Positions 16,515 to 26,254 of a stretch of DNA of 34,242 bases are shown here, in pieces. The DNA comes from an uncultured Actinomycetes bacterium (GTDB lineage: Bacteria; Actinomycetota; Acidimicrobiia; Acidimicrobiales; RAAP-2): positions 1 through 34,242 of the forward strand of contig CAINFA010000205.1 in assembly GCA_903847955.1 (NCBI GenBank), given 5' to 3'. Positions within the stretch are counted from its first letter, which is position 1. Every line of letters starts with the position of its first letter. The notes beneath the pieces were generated by a model, which saw only the letters and a program-made list of their open reading frames with translations, was not told where the DNA came from and did no database searches. Made by a program: the position numbers and the translations under genes.

Positions 16515-18448
16515 CCCGTGGTCGTGGTGACCCCTGGCGTGGTGGTCGGCGTGGTGGTCGTGGCCACCGTGGCCGGGCAGATTTGCAGGGTCACCGTCGA
16601 GTCGTAGGGGACTGAGGTGCCTGCTGAGGGAGTGGTCGCCACCACCGAGCTGGCCGTGCAGCTGGCCCCGCCGGTGTAGGTCGTGGTCTGGGTCTGCAGG
16701 CCCGCCGCAGTCAACTGCTGGATGGCGGGACCTTGGTTCTGCCCCACCACGTTGGGGACGGTCACCTGGCAGATGCCCGTCGAGATGGTCAGCGACACCG
16801 AGGAACCCGATGGGAGCTGGGTGCCGGCCGGGGGCGAGGTAGCTGAGACGAAGCCAGAGGTGGTGGTGTTCGAGCAGGCGCTCGTGGTGGATCCCACGGA
16901 GAACCCGGCGGCACCGATGGTGCTGCCGGCCTGCGCGGGGGTCATGTTGATGACGTAGGGGACCTTGGGGTTGTTGACCACCGGCAGGTTGAGCGTCACG
17001 GTGCTGCCCGTCCACACGAGGTCACCAGCAGCGGGGTTCGTGGTGATGACCGCGCCCTGCTGGTCTGGGCTCGGGATGTAGTTGATCACCGAGTTGAGCC
17101 CGAGGCCCGACAGTGCCTGCTGGGCATCGGCGACGGAGTACCCCACGAGGTTGGGCACCGCCACCTGCTTCTGGTTGCCCACGCTGATCTCGAGTTCGAG
17201 GGGGGTGCCACGGGGCACCGAGCGCCCCGCGGCAGGGTTGGTGTTGACCACGAAGCCAGCCTTGACCGTGGCGGAGCCGACCTTGGTCTCCCCCGTCACG
17301 GTGAAGCCCGCTTGGAGCAAGGTCGCCGTTGCTGCTTGGACCGAGGAGTTGGTCACCACGGGCACCGTGAGGTTGTCCGAGGGCTGGAGGGACTTCCAGG
17401 CGAAGTAGCCGCCGAGGACCAAGATGAGCGCAGCGGCCCCGATGACCGGTAGGAGCCAGCTGGGGCGACTGTTGCGGCGAACGGGTGGGCGCTCGTAGGG
17501 GACGCCCAGTGCTGGGATGGCCCCGGTGCCACCTGACCCATCGCCGGCACCCTCGATCATGGGCACCTCACCGGTGGGCACCTCGGCGATCGAACTCGAC
17601 TCGGCCAGAACCGGTCGCCCTTCGACGAAGCGGAGGAGGTCCGCTCGGAGGTCCTCGGCTGAGGGGTACCGGTCGGCGGGTGCCTTGGCCATGGCTTTGG
17701 CCACGATCGCGTCCATGGCGGCAGGTACCGCCGGGTTCACGTCGCGGACGTGGGGCACCGGATCGTGGACGTGCTTGGCGGCAACCGCGACCGGGGAGTC
17801 CCCGAGGTACGGCGCTCGACCAGCCAGCATCTCGAACAGCACCACGCCGAGGGAGTACAGGTCGCTGCGAGCATCGACGGAGATGCCCTGGGCCTGCTCG
17901 GGTGAGAAGTAGGTGGCCGTGCCCATGACCGACCCCGACTGGGTGAGGTTGTCCTGGGCGTTGACCGCCCGGGCGATGCCGAAGTCGCCGATCTTCACCT
18001 CGTCGGTTGCGGTCAGCAAGATGTTGCCCGGCTTGACGTCACGGTGCACCACGCCCCGGCGGTGGGCGTAGGCGAGGCCACTGGCGACCTTCGCGCCCAG
18101 CACTGCTGCCTCGGTCGGGTGGAGTCGACCGGTCTCTCGAAGGGTGGTCGCGAGGGAGCGTCCGTCGACGAACTCCATCACGATGAAGTACGCACCTTGG
18201 TCCTCACCCCAGTCGAAGACCTGGATGATGTTGGGGTGGACCAAGTTCGCGGCTGCCTGCGCCTCGCGCCGGAAGCGCTCGACGAAGGCGAGGTCGACGC
18301 TGAGCTCAGGGAACAAGACCTTGAGTGCAACGGGTCGATCGAGCAGTCGGTCGGTCGCGAGGTACACCTGGGCCATGCCGCCACGGGCGATGAGGTGGGT
18401 GAGCTCGTAGCGCTGGGAGAAGACACGCGGCGTGGCGACGGGTTCCAT
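16511..18448 (-). CDS. pknB: Ser/Thr protein kinase with C-terminal PASTA repeats
   Basis: GGMAQVYLATD, HRDVKPGNILL, KIGDFGIAR kinase motifs; one TM; about four PASTA-type repeats; Thr-rich tail. Confidence 0.95.
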   Translation of the reverse strand: MEPVATPRVFSQRYELTHLIARGGMAQVYLATDRLLDRPVALKVLFPELSVDLAFVERFRREAQAAANLVHPNIIQVFDWGEDQGAYFIVMEFVDGRSLATTLRETGRLHPTEAAVLGAKVASGLAYAHRRGVVHRDVKPGNILLTATDEVKIGDFGIARAVNAQDNLTQSGSVMGTATYFSPEQAQGISVDARSDLYSLGVVLFEMLAGRAPYLGDSPVAVAAKHVHDPVPHVRDVNPAVPAAMDAIVAKAMAKAPADRYPSAEDLRADLLRFVEGRPVLAESSSIAEVPTGEVPMIEGAGDGSGGTGAIPALGVPYERPPVRRNSRPSWLLPVIGAAALILVLGGYFAWKSLQPSDNLTVPVVTNSSVQAATATLLQAGFTVTGETKVGSATVKAGFVVNTNPAAGRSVPRGTPLELEISVGNQKQVAVPNLVGYSVADAQQALSGLGLNSVINYIPSPDQQGAVITTNPAAGDLVWTGSTVTLNLPVVNNPKVPYVINMTPAQAGSTIGAAGFSVGSTTSACSNTTTSGFVSATSPPAGTQLPSGSSVSLTISTGICQVTVPNVVGQNQGPAIQQLTAAGLQTQTTTYTGGASCTASSVVATTPSAGTSVPYDSTVTLQICPATVATTTTPTTTPGVTTTTG

Positions 18449-18518
18449 CGGCTCGAATCCTAGGGCTGCTGCTGGAAGGCGCTTGCGATGGAACGGGTGC
18501 GGTGTAGGTGCCGGTCCA

Positions 18519-20018
18519 TCATGCGGGACAGGTTGAGGAGGTGTTGTCGACCGGCTGGCCCGCCTCGTAGGCCAAGGTTCCTTCGATCATGCACTTCATC
18601 ACCGGGCCGGCCTCCTCGGCGCCGGTCTGGGAGATTGGCTGCCAGGGGAGCACGACGGCAATGGCCACGGTGGGCTTGGATGCGGGAGCGAAGGCGATCA
18701 TCCAGTCGTGGGTGTTGGTGATCACCGGGTAGCCAGCTTGAGCCGTGCCGGTCTTCGCTGCGACCTGCAGGGCAGGGGGGAAGATGCCTGCCGCGGTGCC
18801 GTAGGTGGCGACGTCTTGCATCAGCGGGACCAGTTGGGCCGCGGCGGTCTTGGACAGCGCGCGGCGCCATGCGGTGGGCTTGGCCTGGAAGACGAGGGCG
18901 CCATCTTGGTCGCGGATCTCGGTGACGAGGCGGGGCTGCATGATGACGCCGCCGTTGGCGATGCCGGCGGCGATGAGTGCGTTCTGGAGTGCGGAGGCGG
19001 CCACGTTCTCCTGGCCGATGGCTGAGTAGGCCAGCCCTGGTTGGTTGGTGAGGAACGAGGCAGCCGAAGGGAAGGTCGACGCCACCACCCCTGGAAGGTC
19101 GAGCGGCGGGACCAGGTTGTACCCAAAGGCATTGGCTTGGGCAGCCAGGTCATGGCCTCCCAAGTCGAGACCCAGCTCAGCGAAGCCGGTGTCGCACGAC
19201 GGCGGCAGCATGGTGGCGATGTCCCCACCGCACGATCCGAACCCGAAGTTCGACAAGGTCTTGTTCGATTGGGGCAGCGAGATGGTCGAGGTGACGGGGT
19301 AGTACTTGGTGGCGAGGGCGGGGTTGAAGTCGTAGGCCGCTGACGAGGTGACCACCTTCGAGGTTGAGCCAGGAGCGAAGGTGTCCTGGTAGGCCATGGC
19401 CGTCAGCGGGGCGAAGCCATGAGGGTTGCAGGTGCCACACGTGGCGGCTCTGAAGGCGGCGGTGTAGACCGCTCGGCTGGGGGAGACGATGAGGTTCGGG
19501 TTGAACGTCGGGTTGTCGAACATGGCCAAGACCGCACCGGTCTGCGGCTGGAGGACCACCACCGCGCCGTCGCGACCCGCCAGCTCGGCGGCGGCCAGCT
19601 GCTGCAAGGGCGGCACCACGGTGGTGGTGATGGTGTCGATGCCGGTGCGGGGGGTGAGGAGTTCGGCAATGGATTGCGGGGCGAGCGTGTGGGTGGCGAG
19701 GTAGGTGTTGTACTGCTCTTCGAGGCCGTAGTTGGAGTACACCGGCGAGTTGAAGCCCACGATGTGGGCGAACAGCGATCCGTAGGGGTAGATCCGCTGG
19801 TAGGTCCCCTTGACGACGACGGATTGCGCCAGCACTGAGCCGTTGGCAGCCAAGATGTCGCCGCGGTCCTCGTTCTGGATCTTGGCGGTGACCCGAGGAT
19901 TGAGGGGGTCGGCGTTGAGCGACTTGGCCTTGACGACTTGGATGTTCACTAACTGCAGCAGCACGAGCAAGAAGCACAGCGAGAGCACCACCGACAGGGC
20001 TTGGATGCGCCGTCCCAC
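18519..20018 (-). CDS. pbpA: Penicillin-binding protein (class B transpeptidase, PbpA)
   Basis: PGSTSKVV (SxxK), SCDTGF, KTGTAQAG motifs; GTG start at 20018 overlaps the pstP stop (TAGTG). Confidence 0.9.
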   Translation of the reverse strand: MGRRIQALSVVLSLCFLLVLLQLVNIQVVKAKSLNADPLNPRVTAKIQNEDRGDILAANGSVLAQSVVVKGTYQRIYPYGSLFAHIVGFNSPVYSNYGLEEQYNTYLATHTLAPQSIAELLTPRTGIDTITTTVVPPLQQLAAAELAGRDGAVVVLQPQTGAVLAMFDNPTFNPNLIVSPSRAVYTAAFRAATCGTCNPHGFAPLTAMAYQDTFAPGSTSKVVTSSAAYDFNPALATKYYPVTSTISLPQSNKTLSNFGFGSCGGDIATMLPPSCDTGFAELGLDLGGHDLAAQANAFGYNLVPPLDLPGVVASTFPSAASFLTNQPGLAYSAIGQENVAASALQNALIAAGIANGGVIMQPRLVTEIRDQDGALVFQAKPTAWRRALSKTAAAQLVPLMQDVATYGTAAGIFPPALQVAAKTGTAQAGYPVITNTHDWMIAFAPASKPTVAIAVVLPWQPISQTGAEEAGPVMKCMIEGTLAYEAGQPVDNTSSTCPA

Positions 20019-21376
20019 TAGCGACCGGACCCAAGGCGTGCAACGCCAGCGAAGCTCGAAGGCGTCGTGGTGGTCGTCGTCGAGGTCGTGGTCGTGGTGG
20101 CCTGGGTGAGCGTCCACTCTTGGTGGAGGCCGTGGATGTAGTTCCAGGCTGCGGCTCGGTTGGGCTCTCGCACCCCGACGGCGACGGCGTCGAGGCGGGC
20201 GCGCAAGATCTCGGCCGTCGTGACCTTGGAGGTGGCCACGAGCTTGGGCGCGATCCACAAGGTGCCGCCGGGTTGCCCTTGGTAGATCACGAGGACGCCG
20301 TCGTGGTTGGCGACGAAGTACTGGCTCGCGGCGAACCAGGTGATGAAGGCGTAGCCCCCATACGCGATGCCACCGAGCAAGGCGAAGAACAGCAGGACCC
20401 GCAGGGTGACGAGGCGTGAGCGCTTTCGGACCACCGGCTCGATGACCCCTGTCTGGTGGAGCACGGCGTACGAGCCAGAGGCAATCGGGGTGCCATGGAC
20501 ACCAGAGGTCGCCTTGTGGTCGTCTGTGGGCTCGGGGGTGGGGGGAGCGACGACTGGAACCGCCCCGGTGAGGTCGTCGTCGTTGGTTGACCGGTCATTG
20601 CTCGAGATGGGAGCGAAGGCGTTGAGGTCTCGGTCCTGCTCCTCGTCGTCACCCACGACGACGTCGACCACGACCACCGTCACGTTGTCGCGCCCGCCGT
20701 GGGCGTTGGCGGCTTCGACCAGAGCTTGGGCGGCAGCCCTGGGTTCGGCGATGGTGGCCAAGATGTTCGCCACCTGGCCTGAGGTGAGCTCGTTGGAGAG
20801 CCCATCGCTGCAGATCAGGAGCCGGTCGCCGCTGCGCACGGGGAGCTCGAACAGGTCGACCGCCACGACCTCGTCGACGCCCATCACCCTGGTCAGCATG
20901 TGGCGCTGGGGGTGGGCGGCCGCCTGCGCCTCGCTCAACTCGCCAGAGCGAACCTTCTCCGCGGCCACCGAGTGGTCGTGGGTTAGCTGTCGCAGCCCGC
21001 CTTCGGCGAAGAGGTAGCAGCGAGAGTCGCCGACGTTGGCCACCACCACACGCTCGTGGCCGTCGTCGCTGGTCACCGGTGCCACCACGGTCAAGGTGGT
21101 GCCCATGCCGCGGTAGGTCGGCTCCGCGGTCGCTGCCTCGTACACCGCCGCATTGGCTGCCTCTACCGCCCTGCGCACCGACGAGAGGCTTGGAGCCATG
21201 GTGGCGTAGGCGGCCTGGAGGGCCTCGATCGCAATCGACGACGCCACCTCGCCTGCTGCCGCTCCTCCCATGCCGTCAGCAACCGCGTACAGGCTGATGG
21301 ACTCGACGATGGCGTCCTCGTTGACCTGGCGCACTTGGCCAACGTGGGTGGCGCTGCCAGACCGCAGGATGCTCAC
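20018..21376 (-). CDS. pstP: PP2C-type Ser/Thr phosphatase with TM and Thr-rich C-terminus
   Basis: GQVRQVNEDAI, YAVADGMGGAAAGEVAS, ANVGDSRCYL, LLICSDGLSN, GGRDNVTVVVVDV. Confidence 0.95.
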   Translation of the reverse strand: MSILRSGSATHVGQVRQVNEDAIVESISLYAVADGMGGAAAGEVASSIAIEALQAAYATMAPSLSSVRRAVEAANAAVYEAATAEPTYRGMGTTLTVVAPVTSDDGHERVVVANVGDSRCYLFAEGGLRQLTHDHSVAAEKVRSGELSEAQAAAHPQRHMLTRVMGVDEVVAVDLFELPVRSGDRLLICSDGLSNELTSGQVANILATIAEPRAAAQALVEAANAHGGRDNVTVVVVDVVVGDDEEQDRDLNAFAPISSNDRSTNDDDLTGAVPVVAPPTPEPTDDHKATSGVHGTPIASGSYAVLHQTGVIEPVVRKRSRLVTLRVLLFFALLGGIAYGGYAFITWFAASQYFVANHDGVLVIYQGQPGGTLWIAPKLVATSKVTTAEILRARLDAVAVGVREPNRAAAWNYIHGLHQEWTLTQATTTTTSTTTTTTPSSFAGVARLGSGR

Positions 21377-21867
21377 TTGGTCACCACGAACTGGGTCTCA
21401 CCGATCTGGACCCTGTCGCCACGTCGCAGCACGGTGGGAGCGACGATGCGCTTCTCCTCGACCCAGACACCGTTGGTCGAACCGAGGTCCTCGACCACTG
21501 AGTCGTCGGTCTCGGTTCGGTAGAACCGGGCGTGCTTGGTCGAGGCGTACTGGTCGTAGCCGAGGTTGATGTCGCACGTCGCCGACCTGCCGACCGTCAC
21601 CTCGCCTGCAATGGGGAAGCGCTCACCCGCAGCGTCCTCAGGAGACTTGATCTCGAGGTAGAGCCACTTGGCGGCCTGGCGCTTCTGCTGCTTGGCCGCG
21701 GCCCGGTCTGCCCGCTGGCGCTTCTCGCGTACCGGTGGTCGCGACTCCACCAGCACCGCCCGAATGACGCGGAGGAAGAAGACGAAGATCACGGCGATGA
21801 CGAGCACCTGAATGGGGCGCACGAACTCCTGGTAGTTGGTCGCCACGAGGACGCCTGGGTGCACCAT
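21373..21867 (-). CDS. fhaB: FHA-domain membrane protein FhaB
   Basis: N-terminal TM and FHA core VTVGRSATCDINLGYDQYASTKHARFYR...VEDLGSTNGVWVEEKRI. Confidence 0.9.
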   Translation of the reverse strand: MVHPGVLVATNYQEFVRPIQVLVIAVIFVFFLRVIRAVLVESRPPVREKRQRADRAAAKQQKRQAAKWLYLEIKSPEDAAGERFPIAGEVTVGRSATCDINLGYDQYASTKHARFYRTETDDSVVEDLGSTNGVWVEEKRIVAPTVLRRGDRVQIGETQFVVTK

Positions 21868-21869
21868 GC

Positions 21870-22517
21870 TCAGAAGGTCTCGAAGGTCAGCCGCGTGGAG
21901 CCCACGGTGATGACGTCACCGCTCGTCAGCGGTGCTTGGGTGATGCGCTTGCCGTTGAGCCTGGTGCCGTTGGTGGAGTTGAGGTCGGTGAGCACGTAGC
22001 CATCGTCGACGCGTCGGACGTTGGCGTGCTGGCGCGAGACGTTGGTGTCGGCCACCACGAGGTCGCAGCCGGCGAGTCGCCCGACGACCACCGGGCGGTC
22101 GCCGACCTCGACTCGTGTGCCGTCTTGGGTGGCGAGGTAGGCAGAGGCGCCGCTCTCGTCGACGGTGGCCGTGACTGCACATTGGCCGGCTTTGAGGCGC
22201 GCTCCTTCGAAGAGCTCCACGGTGACAGGACCGACGAAGCTGTACCCTTCGGTGCGGGCGTGGTCGTGGGCGGCGGTGATCAGCTCTCGTACGAGCGCAT
22301 CGGCGTAGCTCGAGAACCGCTCAGCGTCTGCTGCCGAGATCGTCACCGCGAAGCGGTTCGGGGCGAGCAGACCCTTGGCGCCGACTCGGCGCTGCAAATC
22401 CATCTCTCTGGTCAACTTCCGGCTGATCTCCACCGGTTGCAGACTGCTGCGAAAGGGTCTCGCCAAAGTGCCCTCCACCAGACGCTCGAGGCGTTCCTCG
22501 AACCCCTGAAGTCCCAT
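21870..22517 (-). CDS. fhaA: FhaA-like protein (DUF3662 + FHA domain)
   Basis: MGLQGFEERLERLVEGTLARPFRSSLQPVEISRKL (FhaA N-terminal domain) plus FHA VVADTNVSRQHANV...LNSTNGTRLNGK. Confidence 0.93.
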   Translation of the reverse strand: MGLQGFEERLERLVEGTLARPFRSSLQPVEISRKLTREMDLQRRVGAKGLLAPNRFAVTISAADAERFSSYADALVRELITAAHDHARTEGYSFVGPVTVELFEGARLKAGQCAVTATVDESGASAYLATQDGTRVEVGDRPVVVGRLAGCDLVVADTNVSRQHANVRRVDDGYVLTDLNSTNGTRLNGKRITQAPLTSGDVITVGSTRLTFETF

Positions 22518-22619
22518 GACGCCACATTACTGGTCGCCCCTGCTCTCCACGGGTTGGTTCGGGCAGGGTCGGCTCGTCGGGCGATGGTGCCCGGGCGCGC
22601 TAGCATCGCTACTCCACTC

Positions 22620-22706
22620 GGGCGAGTGGCGGAATAGGCAGACGCGCAGGATTCAGGTTCCTGTGTCCGAAAGGATGTGGGGGTTCAAGTCCCCCCTCGC
22701 CCACCA
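22620..22706 (+). tRNA. tRNA-Leu (anticodon CAG), CCA encoded
   Basis: GGGCGAG/CTCGCCC acceptor stem, CAGGA-ttCAGgt-TCCTG anticodon arm, class II variable arm, GGGGGTTCAAGTCCCCC T arm, terminal ACCA. Confidence 0.95.
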
Positions 22707-22950
22707 GCAGCATCGACGATGCCTCGTCGTGCCTCGGCGCTTGGCTGACACCGGTTGACTCGACTCGAGCAGCGGACCGGTCGAGGACCCTCGTGGTCTA
22801 GGTGCCGCGTGCAATCCCCGGGTGCGATTTGCTCGACGGAGAGGTGGTCCTGCCCTTCGGCTCCTGTCGTGCCACCTTGGAAAGATTCGGCGTGCCGGCG
22901 ACACCCCTCAAGCAAGCCCCCGTTGGTGGGCCGTGAGTGAGGAGAACCCC

Positions 22951-23913
22951 ATGGACCAGTTGCACCCCCGCCGTCGAGCGCTTCGCGTCGCCGTTGCTGC
23001 CACGAGCGCGCTTGGTCTCGGGCTCCTCGCCGCGAGCAGCGCCGGAGCGAGCAACCGTTCAAGCGTTGCCTTGCCGTTGTGCGCTGCCACCTCTGGCTTG
23101 GTCCCGGTCGCACCCGTGGTGGCCAGCATCCCTGGCGGCACGACGGTGACCTTGACCTTCACCAACGCCACCGCCACCGCGTGTGCCCTGCCTGGGGCAC
23201 CCTCGGTCATCCTGCGCAACGCCTCGGGCGTCCAGGTAGGGCCGACCAGCGCCGCACCGAGTACGACGTCGGTCCTCACGCTGGCCGCAACCCACCAAGT
23301 CGCGCTCAGCGTCCACCTCGTCGAGGGCGTCAACTGCACCGTTGGCACCGCCTCGAAGGTCTCGGTCACCTTCAACGGCGTCCCGGGGCCGACCATCGCG
23401 CTCCCGAGCACCGTGGGGGTGTGCACCTCGCCGGGAAGCCTCAAGCCCGTGGTCTCGGGCTACAGCCTGGTCGCGGTCGCTCACTGCACCTCGGCCCAGC
23501 TCCAGGCCAGTGCCGGCGCAGGAAGTGGGGCAGCTGGGACCATCTACTACCCGCTGTCGTTCACCAACGTCTCTGCTGCAGCCTGCAGCGTGAGCGGGAT
23601 CCCGGTGGTGCAGCCGGTCACCACAGCTGGTGCTGCCGCTGGGCCCGCTGCTGCACCTGAGGTTCTTCCCGGCGACGGCGGCACCGTGGTGCTCGGAGGA
23701 ACGGGGCTCGGCCACAGCCCGTTGCGCTCTGCTGTGGCGCAGTACGGCGTCACCGAGAGTGGCAACTACACCCCCTCCACCTGCCGAGCGACGGTGACGA
23801 GCGCCCTCAAGGTGTCGTTGACCGGGGTAGCGGGCTCGTTCCACCTGCCACTGCGCATCTCGGTGTGCACCGCTCGGGTCTCGACCCACATCTCAGGCGT
23901 CACCGCCTCGTAG
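22951..23913 (+). CDS. Secreted protein with two DUF4232-like domains
   Basis: Signal peptide RRRALRVAVAATSALGLGLLAASSAGA; two related beta-rich segments with spaced Cys; ATG at 22951 preceded by gaggag. Confidence 0.7.
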   Translation: MDQLHPRRRALRVAVAATSALGLGLLAASSAGASNRSSVALPLCAATSGLVPVAPVVASIPGGTTVTLTFTNATATACALPGAPSVILRNASGVQVGPTSAAPSTTSVLTLAATHQVALSVHLVEGVNCTVGTASKVSVTFNGVPGPTIALPSTVGVCTSPGSLKPVVSGYSLVAVAHCTSAQLQASAGAGSGAAGTIYYPLSFTNVSAAACSVSGIPVVQPVTTAGAAAGPAAAPEVLPGDGGTVVLGGTGLGHSPLRSAVAQYGVTESGNYTPSTCRATVTSALKVSLTGVAGSFHLPLRISVCTARVSTHISGVTAS

Positions 23914-23968
23914 GCCGCTATGGCCGGCGCCCTCCTCGGCTGCTCGGCGTGCCTCGATCGCTTCTGGC

Positions 23969-25195
23969 TCAGCTGCCTGCACCAGCGTCGCTGGGCAGTG
24001 CGTTGATGACCGGTGACTTGCCGGTCGAGTCGTAGACGTAGACCTTGGTGCCGAGGGGCGCGAGTGGGAACAACCAGTCGGCATCGACGTTGGAGAGGCG
24101 CGCACAACCGTGGCTGGCGGGGTAGGCCGGTACGGAAGGGGAGCCGTGGAGCGCCCAACCCTTGTAGAAGTACAGCGGGCTGTGGAGGGTGCCGAGGGGG
24201 GCCTTCTCGTCGCCGAGGTACCTCCGGTAGATGCTGAAGGTCCCCACCGGGGTGATGGCGACGTCGGTCCCACCTCCGGGCACGGCGTAGGTCTCGCCGT
24301 TGCCGGTGGAGGTGTTCAAGGTGACGACCTTGCCTCCGGCCAACACCACGAAGACGATCTGGCGAGCGATGTCCACTTCGATGTGGGGGACAGGGCTTGG
24401 GTACCTGGGCCCCGCGCCGGTTGGGTGCTGCACCTTGGCCTGGAACGAAGGGCCGACGACGGAGTCCCGGCTCATGCCGTTGCGCTTCTGGAAGGCCAAG
24501 ACTGCACTCTGGGTGGCAGCTCCAAAGGTGCCGTCAATCGCCCCCGGGCGGTACCCGAGGTCGGTCAGGCGCTGCTGCAGGTCGGTGACCGCTGGTCCGG
24601 TGCTGCCCAGCTTCAGCACGTCGGTGCTCGGCTTCTCGGGTACTGGTGCTGGCTTGTCGACGGGTTCGGCAACCTGGTCGGTGTAGGCGCTCATCATCGC
24701 TGAGAAGCTGGCCGGGCCGAAGTACCCGTCCGCAGTCAGCTTGGCGTTGCGCTGCAGCGCCTCGACGGCGGAGACGGTGGCGGGCCCGTAGACGCCATCG
24801 ATGGTGCCCGTGAAGAGGTTGAGGTCCGTCAGCGCGTTCTGGAGAGCGGCGATGGTCGACGTGGTGCCCTTGGTGGCCGTCGTCAAGGCGGCAGCGGTAC
24901 CTGGTCCAAGTGCCCCCGCTTCGGGCGCCGGCGTCTTCTCGGCCCGTTGGAAGCTCCGCAGGGCGGCGCTGGTCTCCTTGGTGAAGGTGCCCGTCACTGG
25001 GCCGGGTTGGTAGCCGAGGGACCTCAAGTCGAGCTGGAGGTCCGCAGCAATGGTCTGCACTGCTGCGGTCTTCGCCTCGAAGTTCGGGGTGAGAACGGTG
25101 GTGGTCGTGGTCGTGGTGCTCGACGAACTGGAGGAGCATCCGGTGAGCGCGGCGGTGACCACGAGCAAGCAGACAGCGATCGGGCGCAGGCGCAT
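23969..25195 (-). CDS. Lipoprotein L,D-transpeptidase (YkuD) with three peptidoglycan-binding domains
   Basis: Lipobox LTGC; repeated GPxTVSAVEALQR / TFGAATQSAVLAFQK; catalytic GSPSVPAYPASHGCARLSNVDADWLF. Confidence 0.93.
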   Translation of the reverse strand: MRLRPIAVCLLVVTAALTGCSSSSSSTTTTTTTVLTPNFEAKTAAVQTIAADLQLDLRSLGYQPGPVTGTFTKETSAALRSFQRAEKTPAPEAGALGPGTAAALTTATKGTTSTIAALQNALTDLNLFTGTIDGVYGPATVSAVEALQRNAKLTADGYFGPASFSAMMSAYTDQVAEPVDKPAPVPEKPSTDVLKLGSTGPAVTDLQQRLTDLGYRPGAIDGTFGAATQSAVLAFQKRNGMSRDSVVGPSFQAKVQHPTGAGPRYPSPVPHIEVDIARQIVFVVLAGGKVVTLNTSTGNGETYAVPGGGTDVAITPVGTFSIYRRYLGDEKAPLGTLHSPLYFYKGWALHGSPSVPAYPASHGCARLSNVDADWLFPLAPLGTKVYVYDSTGKSPVINALPSDAGAGS

Positions 25196-25266
25196 CGCGC
25201 CATCGTAGGACCGGGGATGTCGACGTCGCCTGGGTACCGTGGTGCAGTACCGGTGCTGCCGTGGTG

Positions 25267-26133
25267 CTAGCTGACCTCGAAGGAGCGCTTGGAGAGTCCA
25301 AAGCGGTAGCCGGCGACGGTGGTGGTGAGGCTCGTGAGGTCGTGGGCTGCGCCAAGGGCCAAGAACAACGGCGTGAGGTGCTCCACCGTAGGGTGGGCGA
25401 ATCGCAGCCCCGGTGCACGGTCGGCGTAGCGCACAAGCTCATCGAGGTCGCCGCGCTCAAGCGCGTCGGCCGCCCACCGGTCGAATTCTGCTGACCACGA
25501 CGGCACCGTCCCCTCGGTGAAGTTCTCTCGAGAGAGGTACGGCAGGCCGTGGGTCATGAAGCCTGAGCCGATCAACAGCACCCCATCGTCTCGCAGCGCT
25601 GCGAGCCGTCGACCGAGGTCGAGCACCTCGAGGGGGTCATGGCTTGGAATCGAGAGCTGCAGGCAGGGGATCTCGGCGAAGGGGTACATCACCTTGAGGG
25701 GCACCCACGCGCCGTGGTCGAGACCGCGCTCGGAGCGCACGACGGGCCCGCCTGCACCGCTCAACGCTGCACCAACGGCATCGGCCATCCAGCCCGCCTC
25801 AGGGGTGGGGTAGGTCATGGTGGAGAACCGGGGGTGGAACCCGGAGAAGTCGTAGACCAGAGGCGCTGATGCTCTGGTCGACGACAGGGTGATGGGTGCC
25901 CGCTCCCAGTGTGCACTGAGCACGAGGATGCCTCGAGGTGTCGGCAGTCGCCGGGCCCAAGCGGCCAACTCGGTGATCCATTCGGGGTCATCGAACAGCG
26001 GTGGGGCGCCGTGGCTCAAGAAGAGTGCCGGGAGCGCAGCGGTGCCCTCGACGCTCCTCGCTGACGTGGGGTCGAGCCCAGCGACGTAGGTGTCGAAGGC
26101 TTGGCCCCCGGTGGACTGCGGTGGAGTTGACAC
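25267..26133 (-). CDS. Class III extradiol (LigB/DODA-type) dioxygenase
   Basis: LFLSHGAPPLF, ILVLSAHWE, GLDHGAWVPLKVMYP, IGSGFMTHGL. Confidence 0.92.
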   Translation of the reverse strand: MSTPPQSTGGQAFDTYVAGLDPTSARSVEGTAALPALFLSHGAPPLFDDPEWITELAAWARRLPTPRGILVLSAHWERAPITLSSTRASAPLVYDFSGFHPRFSTMTYPTPEAGWMADAVGAALSGAGGPVVRSERGLDHGAWVPLKVMYPFAEIPCLQLSIPSHDPLEVLDLGRRLAALRDDGVLLIGSGFMTHGLPYLSRENFTEGTVPSWSAEFDRWAADALERGDLDELVRYADRAPGLRFAHPTVEHLTPLFLALGAAHDLTSLTTTVAGYRFGLSKRSFEVS

Positions 26134-26254
26134 CGGAGCTCCTCAAGGTCGCTGATGTGGGCAACGCAGTGCACGCGATGCGCTGCGCACCTCAGGTTAG
26201 GAGGTCCCACCGGTGCATCGAGCTCGGTGGAGGGACACTCGGTAGGGTGGCGCC

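Noticed and set aside
18519-20018. SCDTGF instead of SxN in PbpA
   Set aside because: SxD is also found in other class B PBPs (e.g. SCDTYF in E. coli PBP2), so not evidence of inactivation.
20018-20258. N-terminal extension of the PbpA ORF (RPPRRRRRRGARAQPSR...)
   Set aside because: Overlaps the 3' end of pstP out of frame; a GTG start overlapping the pstP stop is more likely.
22516-22758. 80-aa ORF containing GEWRNRQTRRIQVPVSERMWGFKSPLAH
   Set aside because: It is a translation through the tRNA-Leu gene, a well-known spurious ORF.
22707-22950. Riboswitch in the long gap before the DUF4232-like gene
   Set aside because: Looked for ydaO/c-di-AMP and GEMM-like cores but found no convincing conserved motif; only short scattered dyads.
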